The translations under genes were made by a program, and so were the position numbers. Positions 1-18,304 of a stretch of 64,000 nucleotides of DNA are shown piece after piece (position 1 is the stretch's first letter; each line of letters begins with the position of its first letter). Source of the DNA: Serratia fonticola (GTDB lineage: Bacteria; Pseudomonadota; Gammaproteobacteria; Enterobacterales; Enterobacteriaceae); contig NZ_CP011254.1 of assembly GCF_001006005.1 (NCBI RefSeq), positions 1,302,001-1,366,000 of the forward strand, read 5' to 3'. A model generated the notes under the pieces. The model saw only the letters and a list, made by a program, of their open reading frames with translations. It ran no database searches and had not been told where the DNA came from.

Positions 1-40
1 CTGTTCGTTTCTTAATGCCGATCGTAATCCGCCTTAGCCT
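1..40 (+). other. 3' end of upstream gene, unresolved
   Basis: These bases precede rsmB and are too few to identify a gene. In Enterobacterales fmt normally lies just upstream of rsmB. One frame closes with TAA at 13-15. Another runs on to a TGA that overlaps the rsmB ATG. I cannot tell which, if either, is the end of fmt. Confidence 0.3.
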
Positions 41-1330
41 ATGAAAAACAATTACAATCTCCGAAGCATTGCTGCCAAGGCCATCGGCCAGGTACTGGAT
101 CAAGGGCAGTCGCTCAGCACCATTTTGCCCACATTACAAAAGAATATTTCTGACAAAGATCGTGGGCTATTGCAGGAACTCTGCTTTGGTACGCTGCGGG
201 TGCTGCCGCAGCTCGAATGGTGCATCCAGCAGTTGATGGCAAAACCCATGACCGGCAAACAGCGCCCACTGCACTATTTGCTGATGGTTGGCCTGTATCA
301 GCTACTGTATACCCGTATTCCGCCGCACGCGGTGTTAGCCGAAACGGTTGAAGGCGCGGTCGCCTTGAAGCGCCCACAGCTGAAAGGATTGATTAACGGT
401 GTACTGCGCCAGTTCCAACGCCAGCAAGAAGAACTGCTGGCACGTGCAGCCAATAACGAAAGCCGCTATCTGCACCCTAGCTGGTTGCTTAAACGCATCA
501 AACTGGCTTATCCGGCACAGTGGGAGCAGATCGTTGATGCCAATAATCAGAAGCCGCCAATGTGGCTGCGCGTCAACCGTCTGCACCATACCCGTGAAGA
601 TTATCTGCAGCTTATGCAGCAGGCCGGTATTACCGCCGAGCCTCATGCGGAGTATCGCGACGCAGTTCGCTTGCTGGCTCCATGCCCGGTAACGGACTTA
701 CCCGGTTTCTCCGATGGCTGGGTAACGGTACAAGACGCTTCCGCTCAAGGTTGCGTTGATCTTCTGGATCCGCAAGACGGTGAGCAGATCCTCGATCTTT
801 GTGCAGCCCCCGGCGGCAAAACAACCCATATTCTGGAAGCCGCGCCCAAAGCTCATGTGCTGGCCGTGGATATCGACGAACAGCGTTTAAGCCGGGTGAA
901 AGAAAACCTGCAGCGCCTGCGCCAACATGCAGAAGTTCGCCAGGGTGATGGCCGTACCCCGCAAGAGTGGTGCGGTGACCAACAGTTCGATCGTATCCTG
1001 TTGGATGCCCCTTGCTCCGCCACCGGCGTTATTCGCCGCCACCCGGATATCAAATGGCTGCGTCGTGACAGCGATATCGCCGAACTGGCTGCTTTACAGA
1101 ATGAAATTCTGGAAGCTATCTGGCCACGTCTGAAACCCGGCGGCGTAATGGTTTATGCAACCTGCTCTATTCTGCCGCAGGAAAATAGCGAGCAGATAGC
1201 TGCGTTCCTGCAACGTCACGGCGATGCCAAGCTGGTTGAAACCGGTGACACGCAATCACCAGGTAAACAGAATCTGCCTCATCCTGAGGATGGCGATGGT
1301 TTCTTTTACGCTAAGCTGATTAAAATATAA
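41..1330 (+). CDS. rsmB: 16S rRNA (cytosine-967-C5)-methyltransferase RsmB
   Basis: RsmB (Fmu/Sun) methylates C5 of C967 in 16S rRNA with S-adenosylmethionine. The 429 residues match the E. coli length. The N-terminal third is the NusB-like RNA-binding domain. The Rossmann methyltransferase domain follows, with a SAM-binding motif ([11 protein letters not shown]) and the two cysteines of this family: C325 in DAPCSATG and C375 in YATCSILP. By family knowledge one cysteine is the nucleophile and the other helps product release. It is followed 70 bases later by trkA, the usual fmt-rsmB-trkA order. The start ATG aligns with the E. coli protein, although the Shine-Dalgarno sequence is weak, which would fit translational coupling to the preceding gene. 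Confidence 0.97.
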   Translation: MKNNYNLRSIAAKAIGQVLDQGQSLSTILPTLQKNISDKDRGLLQELCFGTLRVLPQLEWCIQQLMAKPMTGKQRPLHYLLMVGLYQLLYTRIPPHAVLAETVEGAVALKRPQLKGLINGVLRQFQRQQEELLARAANNESRYLHPSWLLKRIKLAYPAQWEQIVDANNQKPPMWLRVNRLHHTREDYLQLMQQAGITAEPHAEYRDAVRLLAPCPVTDLPGFSDGWVTVQDASAQGCVDLLDPQDGEQILDLCAAPGGKTTHILEAAPKAHVLAVDIDEQRLSRVKENLQRLRQHAEVRQGDGRTPQEWCGDQQFDRILLDAPCSATGVIRRHPDIKWLRRDSDIAELAALQNEILEAIWPRLKPGGVMVYATCSILPQENSEQIAAFLQRHGDAKLVETGDTQSPGKQNLPHPEDGDGFFYAKLIKI

Positions 1331-1400
1331 CTGTTCAGGGAGCGCCCACGGGCGTTCTCAACTTTCGGCCACGGCCGTCGCAGATCGAGCAGAGAAATCG

Positions 1401-2777
1401 ATGAAAATAATTATTCTTGGCGCAGGGCAAGTTGGCGGAACACTGGCTGAAAACCTGGTGGGTGAAAATAACGATATCACCGTGGTCGATACCGACACCG
1501 GTCGTCTACGCCAGTTGCAGGACAAGTTTGACCTGCGCGTCGTCCAGGGGCACGGCTCCCATCCGCGCGTATTACGCGAAGCCGGCGCCGAAGATGCCGA
1601 TATGCTGGTTGCCGTCACCAACTCTGACGAAACCAATATGGTCGCCTGTCAGATTGCTTATACGCTGTTTAACACCCCGAATCGTATTGCACGGATCCGG
1701 GCGCCGGATTATATCCGTGAGTCCGAGAAGCTATTCCATCCAGAGGCGGTGCCCATCGACCACCTGATCTCGCCGGAGCAGTTGGTTATCGATTACATCT
1801 ATAAGCTGATCGAATACCCTGGCGCCTTGCAGGTGGTGAACTTTGCCGATGGCAAGGTCAGCATCGCCGCGGTGAAGGCCTATTATGGCGGCCCACTGGT
1901 GGGGAATGCTCTGTCTGCCATGCGTGAGCATATGCCACATATCGATACTCGCGTGGCGGCTATTTTCCGCCATGACCGGCCGATCCGCCCGCAAGGCTCG
2001 ACCATAATCGAAGCGGGCGATGAGGTGTTCTTCGTTGCCGCATCACAGCACATACGCGCGGTAATGAGTGAGCTGCAACGGCTCGAAAAGCCCTACAAAC
2101 GCATCATGATCGTCGGCGGTGGTAACGTGGGTGCCGGACTGGCACATCGGCTAGAAAAATCGTACAACGTGAAGCTGATTGAGAAGAACCAGCAACGTGC
2201 CGCCGAGCTAGCAGAGCAACTGCACGATACCATCGTGTTTTATGGCGATGCCTCCGATCAGGAGCTGTTGGCCGAAGAGCATGTCGAGCAGGTGGATGTA
2301 TTTATTGCCATCACCAACGATGACGAAGCCAATATCATGTCTGCCATGCTGGCCAAACGCATGGGAGCCAAAAAGGTGATGGTATTGATCCAGCGCCGTG
2401 CTTATGTCGATCTGGTCCAGGGCAGCGTGATTGATATCGCGATTTCGCCGCAGCAGGCCACCATCTCCGCACTGCTGGGCCACGTGCGTAAAGCCGATAT
2501 TGTCAGCGTCTCCTCACTGCGCCGCGGCGTTGCCGAAGCCATTGAAGCGATTGCCCATGGCGATGAAAGCACCTCCAAGGTCGTAGGCCGTATGGTAGAA
2601 GAAATCAAGCTGCCGCCAGGTACCACCATTGGGGCGATCGTGCGTGGCGATGATGTGATCATTGCCAACGGCAACAGCCGGATCCAGCAAGGCGACCACG
2701 TGATCATGTTTATTACCGATAAGAAATTTGTGCCAGACGTTGAGCGTCTGTTCCAACCAAGCCCGTTCTTCTTATAG
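1401..2777 (+). CDS. trkA: Trk system potassium uptake regulatory subunit TrkA
   Basis: TrkA is the peripheral cytoplasmic NAD(H)-binding subunit that gates the TrkH/TrkG potassium channels. The 458-residue protein has two tandem RCK units. Each begins with a Rossmann nucleotide loop: GAGQVGGT near residue 7 and GGGNVGAG near residue 236. Each unit ends with a TrkA-C domain. Length and sequence match E. coli TrkA throughout. The gene follows rsmB after 70 bases that contain a GC-rich inverted repeat (GAGCGCCC/GGGCGTTC) without a T-run, so co-transcription with rsmB is likely. The Trk membrane subunits are not in this window. Confidence 0.97.
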   Translation: MKIIILGAGQVGGTLAENLVGENNDITVVDTDTGRLRQLQDKFDLRVVQGHGSHPRVLREAGAEDADMLVAVTNSDETNMVACQIAYTLFNTPNRIARIRAPDYIRESEKLFHPEAVPIDHLISPEQLVIDYIYKLIEYPGALQVVNFADGKVSIAAVKAYYGGPLVGNALSAMREHMPHIDTRVAAIFRHDRPIRPQGSTIIEAGDEVFFVAASQHIRAVMSELQRLEKPYKRIMIVGGGNVGAGLAHRLEKSYNVKLIEKNQQRAAELAEQLHDTIVFYGDASDQELLAEEHVEQVDVFIAITNDDEANIMSAMLAKRMGAKKVMVLIQRRAYVDLVQGSVIDIAISPQQATISALLGHVRKADIVSVSSLRRGVAEAIEAIAHGDESTSKVVGRMVEEIKLPPGTTIGAIVRGDDVIIANGNSRIQQGDHVIMFITDKKFVPDVERLFQPSPFFL

Positions 2778-2839
2778 ATACTTAAATCATGCGAATGGTT
2801 TTTGACACATCCGGAGTCGAGAATTAGGAAAAACCAAAA

Positions 2840-2852
2840 ATTTTCCTATACT
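2840..2852 (+). promoter_or_regulatory. candidate mscL promoter (-10 region)
   Basis: An extended -10 like sequence, CCTATACT, lies 64 bases before the mscL ATG in the otherwise A/T-rich trkA-mscL gap. The upstream -35 match is poor. A weak -35 with a C before the -10 fits the RpoS-type promoters known for mscL, but this is inference from one motif. Confidence 0.35.
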
Positions 2853-2915
2853 GATTGTGTCAAAGGGGAATTGCTTTGTTAAAATTGCGTTACTAATTTT
2901 TTGAGGGGTGTTCTG

Positions 2916-3332
2916 ATGGGTATGTTAAAAGAGTTCCGCGAATTTGCCATGCGTGGCAACGTGGTCGATCTGGCAGTGGGTGTGATCATTGGTGCGGCAT
3001 TCGGTAAAATCGTTTCTTCCTTGGTTGCCGACATCATCATGCCACCTTTGGGGCTGCTGATAGGTGGCGTTGATTTCAAACAGTTCCATCTGGTACTGCG
3101 TGAAGCCAAAGACAATGTCCCAGCAGTAGTGATGAACTATGGCTCCTTCCTGCAGAATATCTTTGATTTCGTGATCGTCGCCTTTGCGATCTTTATGGCT
3201 ATCAAGTTAATGAACAAAATGCGCCGTAAAGAAGTTGAAGAGCCAGCCGCACCGCCTGCGCCAACGGCCGAAGAGAAGCTGCTGACAGAAATCCGCGATC
3301 TGCTGAGTCAGCAACAGCAGCCCAAGCTGTAA
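2916..3332 (+). CDS. mscL: large-conductance mechanosensitive channel MscL
   Basis: MscL is the inner-membrane pentameric safety valve that opens under hypo-osmotic shock. The 138-residue product carries the canonical start ([20 protein letters not shown]), the pore-lining first transmembrane helix at about residues 16-42 with the glycine-rich constriction, a short periplasmic loop, a second helix at about 76-100, and the charged C-terminal helix bundle. The ATG at 2916 is chosen because GAGGGG lies seven bases before it and it aligns with E. coli; an in-frame TTG at 2901 would add five unlikely residues. A strong terminator follows the gene. Confidence 0.97.
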   Translation: MGMLKEFREFAMRGNVVDLAVGVIIGAAFGKIVSSLVADIIMPPLGLLIGGVDFKQFHLVLREAKDNVPAVVMNYGSFLQNIFDFVIVAFAIFMAIKLMNKMRRKEVEEPAAPPAPTAEEKLLTEIRDLLSQQQQPKL

Positions 3333-3346
3333 TTCAGAGCTATAAG

Positions 3347-3372
3347 ACGGGCGCAGCATGCGGCGCCCCTAC
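3347..3372. repeat. short palindromic dispersed repeat, copy 1
   Basis: This 26-base near-palindrome is centred on GCATGC with GGGCGC/GCGCCC arms. It recurs with all 26 bases identical, in the opposite orientation, at 45442-45467; a diverged relative is at 60003-60020. It sits between the mscL stop and the mscL terminator. It is probably a REP-like intergenic element of this genome. Confidence 0.7.
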
Positions 3373-3377
3373 TTTTG

Positions 3378-3402
3378 AGCCATCTTGCGAGATGGCTTTT
3401 TT
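3378..3402 (+). terminator. rho-independent terminator of mscL
   Basis: An eight-base perfect stem AGCCATCT/AGATGGCT with a TGCG loop is followed by six T residues on the plus strand. On the minus strand there is no T-run after the stem, so it mainly ends mscL transcription before the convergent arfA. Confidence 0.9.
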
Positions 3403-3407
3403 GTGGC

Positions 3408-3614
3408 TTAAAACCAGAAGGCCAGTGGTAAATTGTCGTTGGGCAATTTACCACTGGCCTCCCAGTTACCGCCTTTTGCGTGTTTATCTTTACGCCGGTA
3501 GCTGCCTTTCCCTTTACTGTTCTTCTCTACCCGTTGGCGGAAAAGAGGATCGTGTAGCAACGCCTCAATGGCATTGTCCTGGATCTTGCCTTTGGTATGA
3601 CGATATTGAGTCAT
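3408..3614 (-). CDS. arfA: alternative ribosome-rescue factor ArfA
   Basis: ArfA recruits release factor 2 to ribosomes stalled on non-stop mRNA, backing up tmRNA trans-translation. The 68-codon frame has the family core: [20 protein letters not shown] at residues 8-27, then a lysine/arginine-rich tail ([12 protein letters not shown]) and GNWEASGK near residue 50. An internal hairpin lies in codons 52-66. In E. coli such a hairpin is cut by RNase III, giving a non-stop message and a truncated active protein that is made only when trans-translation fails. The ATG at 3614 follows AGGAAG at good spacing; a GTG one codon earlier is less likely. It is convergent with mscL and next to zntR, as in E. 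coli. Confidence 0.93.
   Translation of the reverse strand: MTQYRHTKGKIQDNAIEALLHDPLFRQRVEKNSKGKGSYRRKDKHAKGGNWEASGKLPNDNLPLAFWF
3419..3460 (-). promoter_or_regulatory. intragenic RNase III-type hairpin of arfA mRNA
   Basis: Two perfectly complementary 17-base arms (3419-3435 and 3444-3460) flank an eight-base loop inside the arfA coding region, just before its stop codon. This is the position of the RNase III-cleaved or terminating hairpin known in E. coli arfA, which makes arfA mRNA itself lack a stop codon. The stem is seen directly; cleavage is inferred by homology. Confidence 0.88.
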
Positions 3615-3693
3615 CACGGTCTTCCTGTTGGTTGGTGATAATAAACGCGCCGATAATACTGCTGGCTAGATAAAAATTAAAGTCCATACGCCA

Positions 3694-4125
3694 CTAAACC
3701 GCACTTTTGGCTTTCTCTTCGCTAGCTCCCTGCTCCAAAGCCTCCAGAATCGAACAATAATTGCTGGTGTGTTCGCTACCACAGCAGGCATCGCTGAGCC
3801 TTTTCAGCGACTCGCGCATTCTGGTTAACTCGGTCAGTTTGCTTTCAACCTCATGTAGGCGCGCATCAACAATGGACTTCGACTCTTCGCAGGTGTGATG
3901 CTCTGGATCTACACGGATCGACAGCAACTCGGCGATAGTTTCAAGCGTGAAGCCCAGCTGTTTGGCATAGCGGATAAAACGCAGGCGCTGTAAGTCCTGA
4001 TCGCTATACAGCCGATAGCCGCCTTCGGTACGAATATGGTGATCCATCATGCCTTGCTTCTCGTAATAGCGCACCGTATCTGGCGTTACGTCAGCCAGTT
4101 TGGCTAATTGCCCAATTTTGAACAT
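3694..4125 (-). CDS. zntR: zinc-responsive MerR-family activator ZntR
   Basis: ZntR is the MerR-type regulator that activates the zinc/cadmium/lead exporter gene zntA when cytosolic zinc rises. The 143-residue protein has the N-terminal winged helix-turn-helix (KIGQLAKLADVTPDTVRYYE), the long dimerisation helix, and all zinc ligands expected from E. coli ZntR: C79 in EHHTC, C114, C115, H119 and C124. The ATG at 4125 aligns with E. coli and has GGAG eight bases upstream; the adjacent ATG at 4128 is also possible. The E. coli neighbour yhdN is not present on the rplQ side. zntA is outside this window. Confidence 0.94.
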   Translation of the reverse strand: MFKIGQLAKLADVTPDTVRYYEKQGMMDHHIRTEGGYRLYSDQDLQRLRFIRYAKQLGFTLETIAELLSIRVDPEHHTCEESKSIVDARLHEVESKLTELTRMRESLKRLSDACCGSEHTSNYCSILEALEQGASEEKAKSAV

Positions 4126-4235
4126 CATGACTTCTCCGTATTGCACTTATCACTGATAGCCTGAGCATAGCGGATATGGGGAGGGATCTTAAGCATTGCC
4201 GGGAGGGGAAAGCACGTTTGGCGAGCTACAGACGT

Positions 4236-4263
4236 AAAAAAACCGGGCAAGCCCGGTTTTTTT
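4236..4263 (-). terminator. alpha-operon terminator after rplQ
   Basis: The stem CCGGGC/GCCCGG with an AA loop is flanked by seven A and seven T residues, so it works on either strand. It lies 13 bases beyond the rplQ stop and ends the rpsM-rplQ transcript; it also shields zntR. Confidence 0.92.
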
Positions 4264-4276
4264 ACGCTTCCACAGA

Positions 4277-4690
<414 letters not shown>

Positions 4691-4706
4691 TTAACCTGTG
4701 ATCCGG

Positions 4707-5696
4707 TTACTCGTCAGCAATGCTAGCCGGTGGCCAATTTTCCAGGCGCATGCCCAGAGAAAGTCCACGGGAGGCCAGCACGTCTTTAATCTCAGTAAGA
4801 GATTTTTTACCCAGGTTAGGCGTTTTCAACAGCTCAACCTCGGTACGCTGTACCAGATCACCGATGTAGTGGATAGCTTCTGCCTTAAGGCAGTTAGCAG
4901 AGCGGACAGTCAATTCCAGATCGTCAACAGGGCGCAGCAGGATCGGATCGAACTCTGGTTTCTCTTCTTTCACTTCCGGCTGACGTACATCACGTAGGTC
5001 AACGAAAGCTTCCAGTTGTTCAGCCAGAATGGTTGCCGCACGGCGGATCGCCTCTTCAGGATCGATCGTGCCATTGGTTTCCATCTCGATGACCAGCTTG
5101 TCCAGGTCGGTACGCTGTTCTACACGCGCTGCTTCAACATTGTAGGCAATACGCTCTACAGGGCTATAGCAGGCGTCAACCAACAGACGACCAATCGGGC
5201 GCTCATCTTCTTCCGAATGAATTCGGGCAGAAGCCGGCACATAACCACGACCGCGCTGAACTTTGATACGCATGCTGATAGCAGCGTTTTCATCGGTCAG
5301 GTGGCAGATAACGTGCTGCGGCTTGACGATTTCGACATCACCATCATGGGTAATGTCGGCAGCGGTCACAGGGCCAATGCCAGATTTATTCAGGGTAAGA
5401 ATAACTTCATCTTTCCCTTGAACTCTCACCGCCAGCCCTTTCAGGTTGAGCAAGATCTCCAGGATATCTTCCTGTACGCCTTCTTTGGTGCTGTACTCAT
5501 GTAGTACACCATCAATCTCAACCTCGGTCACCGCGCAACCCGGCATAGATGAAAGCAGAATACGGCGCAGTGCGTTGCCAAGAGTATGGCCAAAGCCACG
5601 CTCTAACGGCTCAAGGGTCACCTTGGCGTGCGTCGAACTGACTTGCTCGATATCTACCAGGCGCGGTTTTAGAAACTCTGTCACAGAACCCTGCAT
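4707..5696 (-). CDS. rpoA: DNA-directed RNA polymerase subunit alpha
   Basis: The alpha subunit forms the dimer that starts RNA polymerase assembly, and its C-terminal domain contacts UP elements and activators such as CRP. The 329 residues equal the E. coli length. The N-terminal dimerisation domain covers about 1-235, an acidic flexible linker lies around 236-248 ([11 protein letters not shown]), and the C-terminal domain contains the DNA-contacting helix-hairpin-helix ([16 protein letters not shown]). It lies between rpsD and rplQ in the alpha operon, so polymerase supply is tied to ribosome synthesis. Confidence 0.99.
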
Positions 5697-5722
5697 TGTG
5701 TCCTCTCTTTGAAACTCAAGCC

Positions 5723-6769
<1,047 letters not shown>

Positions 6770-6782
6770 TCAATCACCCCGA

Positions 6783-7139
6783 TTATTTCTTGATCGGTTT
6801 ACGCGGACCCTTACGGGTACGTGCGTTGGTCTTAGTACGCTGACCGCGAACTGGCAGACCACGACGATGGCGTAAACCACGGTATGTACCAAGATCCATC
6901 AGACGCTTGATGCTCAGGGTAACTTCACGACGCAAATCACCTTCAACAGTGAATTTGGCAACTGCTTCACGCAGTTGTTCAATTTGCTCTTCAGACAGCT
7001 CACTGATCTTAACATTTTCAGCAATACCCGTCTCAGCACAGATAGACTGTGAACGAGTTTTGCCGATTCCGAAGATCGACGTTAACGCGATAACGGTATG
7101 TTTATGATCAGGAATGTTAATGCCTGCTATACGGGCCAC
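6783..7139 (-). CDS. rpsM: 30S ribosomal protein S13 (GTG start)
   Basis: S13 is in the 30S head; it contacts the P-site tRNA and makes a bridge to L5. The 118 residues match E. coli, with the N-terminal helix-two-turn-helix ([14 protein letters not shown]) and the basic tail ([15 protein letters not shown]). Translation starts with GTG, as in E. coli, where this GUG lies inside the alpha-operon pseudoknot bound by S4. The ribosome-binding site AGGAG is nine bases upstream. It is the first gene of the alpha operon. Confidence 0.98.
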   Translation of the reverse strand: MARIAGINIPDHKHTVIALTSIFGIGKTRSQSICAETGIAENVKISELSEEQIEQLREAVAKFTVEGDLRREVTLSIKRLMDLGTYRGLRHRRGLPVRGQRTKTNARTRKGPRKPIKK

Positions 7140-7230
7140 TATGCACTCCTACTAATTTTTACGGCAACACCATTCTGAAAAGCCCGTTTTCAGGATACTC
7201 AAATAATGTTGCAGCTACATACAAAAGATT
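7129..7230 (-). ncRNA. alpha-operon leader (S4-binding pseudoknot)
   Basis: The transcript segment ending at the rpsM GTG keeps the conserved blocks of the E. coli alpha leader: GAGTATCCTGAAAACGGGCT, then CTTTTCAG, then TAGTAGGAGTGCATAGTGG at the start codon. In E. coli this folds into a nested pseudoknot that S4 traps, halting translation of rpsM, rpsK, rpsD and rplQ. Sequence conservation is seen; the fold and S4 binding are taken from the known family. Confidence 0.85.
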
Positions 7231-7231
7231 G

Positions 7232-7250
7232 GCTGGCTAATCTAGCCAGC
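7232..7250 (-). terminator. weak terminator hairpin after rpmJ (end of spc operon)
   Basis: A seven-base stem GCTGGCT/AGCCAGC with a five-base loop is followed on the minus strand by CAATCTTTTG. The T-run is short and interrupted, so partial read-through from spc into alpha is likely. The hairpin overlaps the -10 region of the alpha promoter. Confidence 0.6.
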
Positions 7251-7267
7251 TCAACCCAACTTTGCAA
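7239..7267 (-). promoter_or_regulatory. alpha-operon promoter
   Basis: On the minus strand TTGCAA (7262-7267) is separated by 17 bases from TAGATT (7239-7244). This matches the known location of the E. coli alpha promoter between rpmJ and rpsM. It overlaps the spc-operon hairpin. Confidence 0.65.
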
Positions 7268-7285
7268 GAAAAATATGCGAGATAA

Positions 7286-7435
<150 letters not shown>

Positions 7436-8767
7436 TTAGCGGTTATAGCCTTTCAGGTTTGCTTTCTTCAATGCAGACTCGTACTGACTTGACATCATCA
7501 GAGTTTGCACTTGAGCCATAAAGTCCATGATGACGACAACCACGATCAGTAGCGAGGTACCACCAAAGTAGAATGGTACTTTCATTGCATCACGCATGAA
7601 CTCCGGGATCAGGCAGATGAAAGTAATGTACATCGCGCCCACCAGGGTTAAACGCGTCATCACTTTATCGATATATTTCGCCGTTTGCTCTCCCGGACGA
7701 ATTCCTGGTACGAAGGCACCGGACTTCTTCAGGTTATCTGCTGTTTCACGCGGGTTGAAAACCAACGCCGTGTAGAAGAAACAGAAGAAGATGATTGCAG
7801 ACGCATAGAGTAACACATAAAGCGGTTGTCCAGGCTGCAAATACAGCGAAATCGTTGTCAGCCAGTTCCAACCGGTACCGCCCCCAAACCATGATGCAAT
7901 CGTGGCAGGGAACAGAATAATGCTGGAAGCGAAGATTGCCGGGATTACCCCTGCCATGTTCACTTTCAACGGTAAGTGTGTGCTCTGTGCTGCGTAAACA
8001 CGACGACCCTGTTGACGTTTCGCATAGTTAACGACGATACGACGTTGACCACGTTCAATGAAAACAACGAAGAAGGTTACTGCAAACACTAATACTGCAA
8101 CCAACAGCAACAAGAGGAAGTGCAGGTCGCCTTGCCGAGCTTGCTCAATAGTATGGCCAACTGCCGGCGGAAGACCCGCCACAATACCCGCGAAGATAAT
8201 GATTGAGATACCGTTACCGATACCACGCTCAGTAATCTGCTCGCCCAGCCACATCAGGAACATTGTCCCGGTAACCAGACTCACAACCGCAGTAAAGTAG
8301 AACGCAAAGCCTGGGTTTAACACCAGGCCCTGCATACCAGGCATATTCGGCAGACCGGTAGCAATACCGATCGACTGGAATATGGCCAACACCAGCGTAC
8401 CGTAGCGGGTGTACTGGCTAATCTTGCGACGGCCAGCCTCCCCTTCTTTCTTGATTTCCGCCAACGCTGGGTGAACCACCGTCAGTAACTGGATAATGAT
8501 CGAGGCCGAAATGTACGGCATGATCCCCAGAGCAAAAATAGAAGCACGGCTGAGAGCACCACCAGAGAACATGTTAAACATTTCAATGATGGTGCCTCTC
8601 TGCTGTTCGAGCAGTTTGGCAAGCACAGTGGCATCGATACCAGGAATCGGAATGAAAGAGCCAATGCGGAAAACAATCAGCGCGCCGATAACAAACAAAA
8701 GTCTGCGCTTCAGCTCACCGAGTCCGCCTTTAGCACTTTGAAAATCTAATCCTGGTTGCTTAGCCAT
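7436..8767 (-). CDS. secY: protein translocase subunit SecY
   Basis: SecY is the pore-forming subunit of the SecYEG translocon in the inner membrane. The 443-residue protein has ten transmembrane helices, a plug region after the first helix ([17 protein letters not shown]), and the cytoplasmic loops used by SecA and ribosomes, with the conserved arginine in the [10 protein letters not shown] stretch. It lies eight bases after rplO in the spc operon, the standard bacterial place for secY. Confidence 0.99.
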   Translation of the reverse strand: MAKQPGLDFQSAKGGLGELKRRLLFVIGALIVFRIGSFIPIPGIDATVLAKLLEQQRGTIIEMFNMFSGGALSRASIFALGIMPYISASIIIQLLTVVHPALAEIKKEGEAGRRKISQYTRYGTLVLAIFQSIGIATGLPNMPGMQGLVLNPGFAFYFTAVVSLVTGTMFLMWLGEQITERGIGNGISIIIFAGIVAGLPPAVGHTIEQARQGDLHFLLLLLVAVLVFAVTFFVVFIERGQRRIVVNYAKRQQGRRVYAAQSTHLPLKVNMAGVIPAIFASSIILFPATIASWFGGGTGWNWLTTISLYLQPGQPLYVLLYASAIIFFCFFYTALVFNPRETADNLKKSGAFVPGIRPGEQTAKYIDKVMTRLTLVGAMYITFICLIPEFMRDAMKVPFYFGGTSLLIVVVVIMDFMAQVQTLMMSSQYESALKKANLKGYNR

Positions 8768-8775
8768 CAGCTTAC

Positions 8776-9210
8776 TTATTCCTCAATTTTACCGCCAGCA
8801 GCCTCGATAGCAACACGAGCGCCTTTGGTGACACGCAGACCACGCAGGGTAACCGGACGAGTGATTTCGCCAGAAAGCATAACTTTCGCGAACTCGATCT
8901 GGGTACCAACAACGTTAGCGGCTTTCAGCGTGTTCAGGTCGATTACGTCGCCTTCAACAAGAGCCAGTTCAGACAGACGAACTTCTGCCGTGATCATAGC
9001 TTTGCGAGAGGTGAAGCCGAATTTCGGCAAACGACGATATAAAGGCATCTGACCACCTTCAAACCCACGACGTACGCCACCGCCAGAACGTGAGTTCTGA
9101 CCTTTGTGACCACGACCGGCGGTTTTACCCAGGCCAGAACCAATACCACGACCTACACGCTTAGGCGCATGCTTGGCACCTTCAGCCGGAGACAGAGTAT
9201 TTAAACGCAT
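8776..9210 (-). CDS. rplO: 50S ribosomal protein L15
   Basis: L15 is a late-assembly large-subunit protein with a long glycine-rich N-terminal extension that enters the rRNA core ([20 protein letters not shown]). The 144 residues match E. coli in length. The gene follows rpmD by three bases and precedes secY by eight. Confidence 0.98.
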   Translation of the reverse strand: MRLNTLSPAEGAKHAPKRVGRGIGSGLGKTAGRGHKGQNSRSGGGVRRGFEGGQMPLYRRLPKFGFTSRKAMITAEVRLSELALVEGDVIDLNTLKAANVVGTQIEFAKVMLSGEITRPVTLRGLRVTKGARVAIEAAGGKIEE

Positions 9211-9213
9211 CTG

Positions 9214-9393
9214 TTACTCCTCAACCTTAACCATGTAGGAAACCAGGTTGATCATACCGCGTACAGCAGGAGTATCCTCGCGCTCTACGGTGTGACCAAT
9301 ACGACGCAGACCCAGACCGAGCAGTGTAGCTTTATGCTTCGGCAGACGGCCAATGGAGCTGCGAACTTGTGTAACTTTGATAGTCTTAGCCAT
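9214..9393 (-). CDS. rpmD: 50S ribosomal protein L30
   Basis: L30 binds 23S rRNA domains II and V. The 59-residue product starts [20 protein letters not shown] as in E. coli. The ATG at 9393 is chosen over one two codons upstream, which would overlap the rpsE stop and add MT. It lies six bases after rpsE. Confidence 0.97.
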   Translation of the reverse strand: MAKTIKVTQVRSSIGRLPKHKATLLGLGLRRIGHTVEREDTPAVRGMINLVSYMVKVEE

Positions 9394-9399
9394 GGTCAA

Positions 9400-10277
<878 letters not shown>

Positions 10278-10811
10278 TTACTTCTTCTTAGCCTCTTTGG
10301 TACGCACGACTTCGTCGGCGTAACGGACACCCTTGCCTTTATAAGGCTCAGGACGGCGGTAGGCACGCAGATCTGCAGCAACCTGGCCAATAACCTGCTT
10401 ATCAGCGCCTTTCAGCACGATTTCAGTTTGGCTTGGGCATTCAGCAGTAATACCTGCTGGCAGCTGGTGATCGATTGGGTGAGAGAAGCCCAGGGCTAAA
10501 TTCACCACGTTGCCTTTAACAGCAGCACGATAACCAACACCTACCAGTTGAAGCTTCTTGGTGAAACCTTCGGTAACACCGACAACCATTGCGTTCAGCA
10601 GAGCGCGCGTGGTACCCGCTTGGGCCCATGCGTTAGCAAAACCTTCGCGCGGGGCGAAAGTCAGTGCGTTAGCTTCTTGCTTCACTTCAACGGCGTCATG
10701 GACTGTACGAGTCAGCTCGCCGTTCTTACCCTTAACCGAAATAACCTGACCGTTGAGTTTTACCTCTACGCCGGCAGGAATGACGACGGGTGCTTTTGCA
10801 ACACGAGACAT
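10278..10811 (-). CDS. rplF: 50S ribosomal protein L6
   Basis: L6 lies near the GTPase-associated centre and sarcin-ricin loop. The 177 residues contain the duplicated L6 fold and the conserved C-terminal block ([13 protein letters not shown]). It lies between rpsH and rplR in the spc operon. Confidence 0.98.
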   Translation of the reverse strand: MSRVAKAPVVIPAGVEVKLNGQVISVKGKNGELTRTVHDAVEVKQEANALTFAPREGFANAWAQAGTTRALLNAMVVGVTEGFTKKLQLVGVGYRAAVKGNVVNLALGFSHPIDHQLPAGITAECPSQTEIVLKGADKQVIGQVAADLRAYRRPEPYKGKGVRYADEVVRTKEAKKK

Positions 10812-10825
10812 TCTTTCCTCCCGAA

Positions 10826-11224
<399 letters not shown>

Positions 11225-11248
11225 TTACTCCCGTGATTCAATTGGTAA

Positions 11249-11554
11249 TTACCAGCTAGCCTTTTTCAAGCCTGGTACTTCACCGCGCATAGCGGCTTCA
11301 CGTAGCTTGATACGGCTCAACCCGAATTTGCCCACATAACCATGTGGACGGCCAGTTTGACGGCAGCGTTTACGCTGACGAGACGGGCTGGAATCACGCG
11401 GCAGAGACTGGAGCTTGAGAACAGCATCCCAACGATCTTCGTCAGAAGAGTTCACACCAGAAATGATAGCTTTCAATTCCTCGCGTTTAGCGCGGTACTT
11501 GTCAGCCAGTTTCACGCGAACGACTTCGCGTGCTTTCATTGATTGCTTAGCCAT
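11249..11554 (-). CDS. rpsN: 30S ribosomal protein S14
   Basis: S14 is in the head of the 30S subunit. The 101-residue product ([20 protein letters not shown] at its start) is the long, zinc-free type, since no CxxC pair is present. The same frame stays open far upstream into rplE, but the ATG at 11554 aligns with E. coli and lies 13 bases after the rplE stop. Confidence 0.97.
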   Translation of the reverse strand: MAKQSMKAREVVRVKLADKYRAKREELKAIISGVNSSDEDRWDAVLKLQSLPRDSSPSRQRKRCRQTGRPHGYVGKFGLSRIKLREAAMRGEVPGLKKASW

Positions 11555-11567
11555 CAGTAACCCTGCC

Positions 11568-12830
<1,263 letters not shown>

Positions 12831-12894
12831 CTAATGTCAACTACAACTTTAGGACCCATTACTAGGTCGTTGAAAAGCCCCATAACCGAGGGCG

Positions 12895-12935
12895 CAGCAT
12901 TATAACACCGCTTCCAGAGTATGGGTAGAAAAAAT
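12895..12935 (-). promoter_or_regulatory. spc-operon promoter
   Basis: A perfect TATAAT (plus strand 12899-12904) preceded by GAAGCGGTGT and followed by GC(T/C)GCGCCCTCGG reproduces the known E. coli spc promoter core. The -35 match is weak. It lies between the S10 terminator and rplN, giving a leader of about 80 bases whose last part (GTTGACATTAGCGGAGCAC) is also conserved. Confidence 0.8.
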
Positions 12936-12963
12936 AAACGGCTCACTTTCTGAGCCGTTTATT
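12929..12963 (-). terminator. S10-operon terminator after rpsQ
   Basis: The arms AATAAACGGCTCA and TGAGCCGTTTATT form a 13-base stem, followed on the minus strand by six T residues. It lies 21 bases past the rpsQ stop and separates the S10 operon from the spc promoter. Confidence 0.9.
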
Positions 12964-12984
12964 AAGTTAGAGTCAGCTACTCTA

Positions 12985-14912
<1,928 letters not shown>

Positions 14913-14917
14913 CTACC

Positions 14918-15199
<282 letters not shown>

Positions 15200-15210
15200 T
15201 TATCCTCTAA

Positions 15211-17610
<2,400 letters not shown>

Positions 17611-17629
17611 TCAATCGTCAATGACCTGA

Positions 17630-18119
<490 letters not shown>

Positions 18120-18125
18120 CCGCGC

Positions 18126-18153
18126 ATTATACGCAAACCAGGCCAGGTTGCAA
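18126..18153 (-). promoter_or_regulatory. S10-operon promoter
   Basis: TTGCAA (18148-18153) and TATAAT (18126-18131) are separated by 16 bases on the minus strand, followed by GCGCGGGCTTACC, a GC-rich discriminator as in stringently controlled ribosomal promoters. This corresponds to the E. coli S10 promoter. Confidence 0.85.
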
Positions 18154-18304
18154 GCTACGGATGGAAATATGCTCAGAATAGACGGCAATTTATTGGTTTG
18201 GCGAGGATCGGGAGAGTTTGGGGGAAGTGCGCGGCATAGTGTGTTACTCCCCTGCCCTACCAGTTCTGAAGATACTGGCCAAGGAGGGAGGGGAGCCGTA
18301 AATG

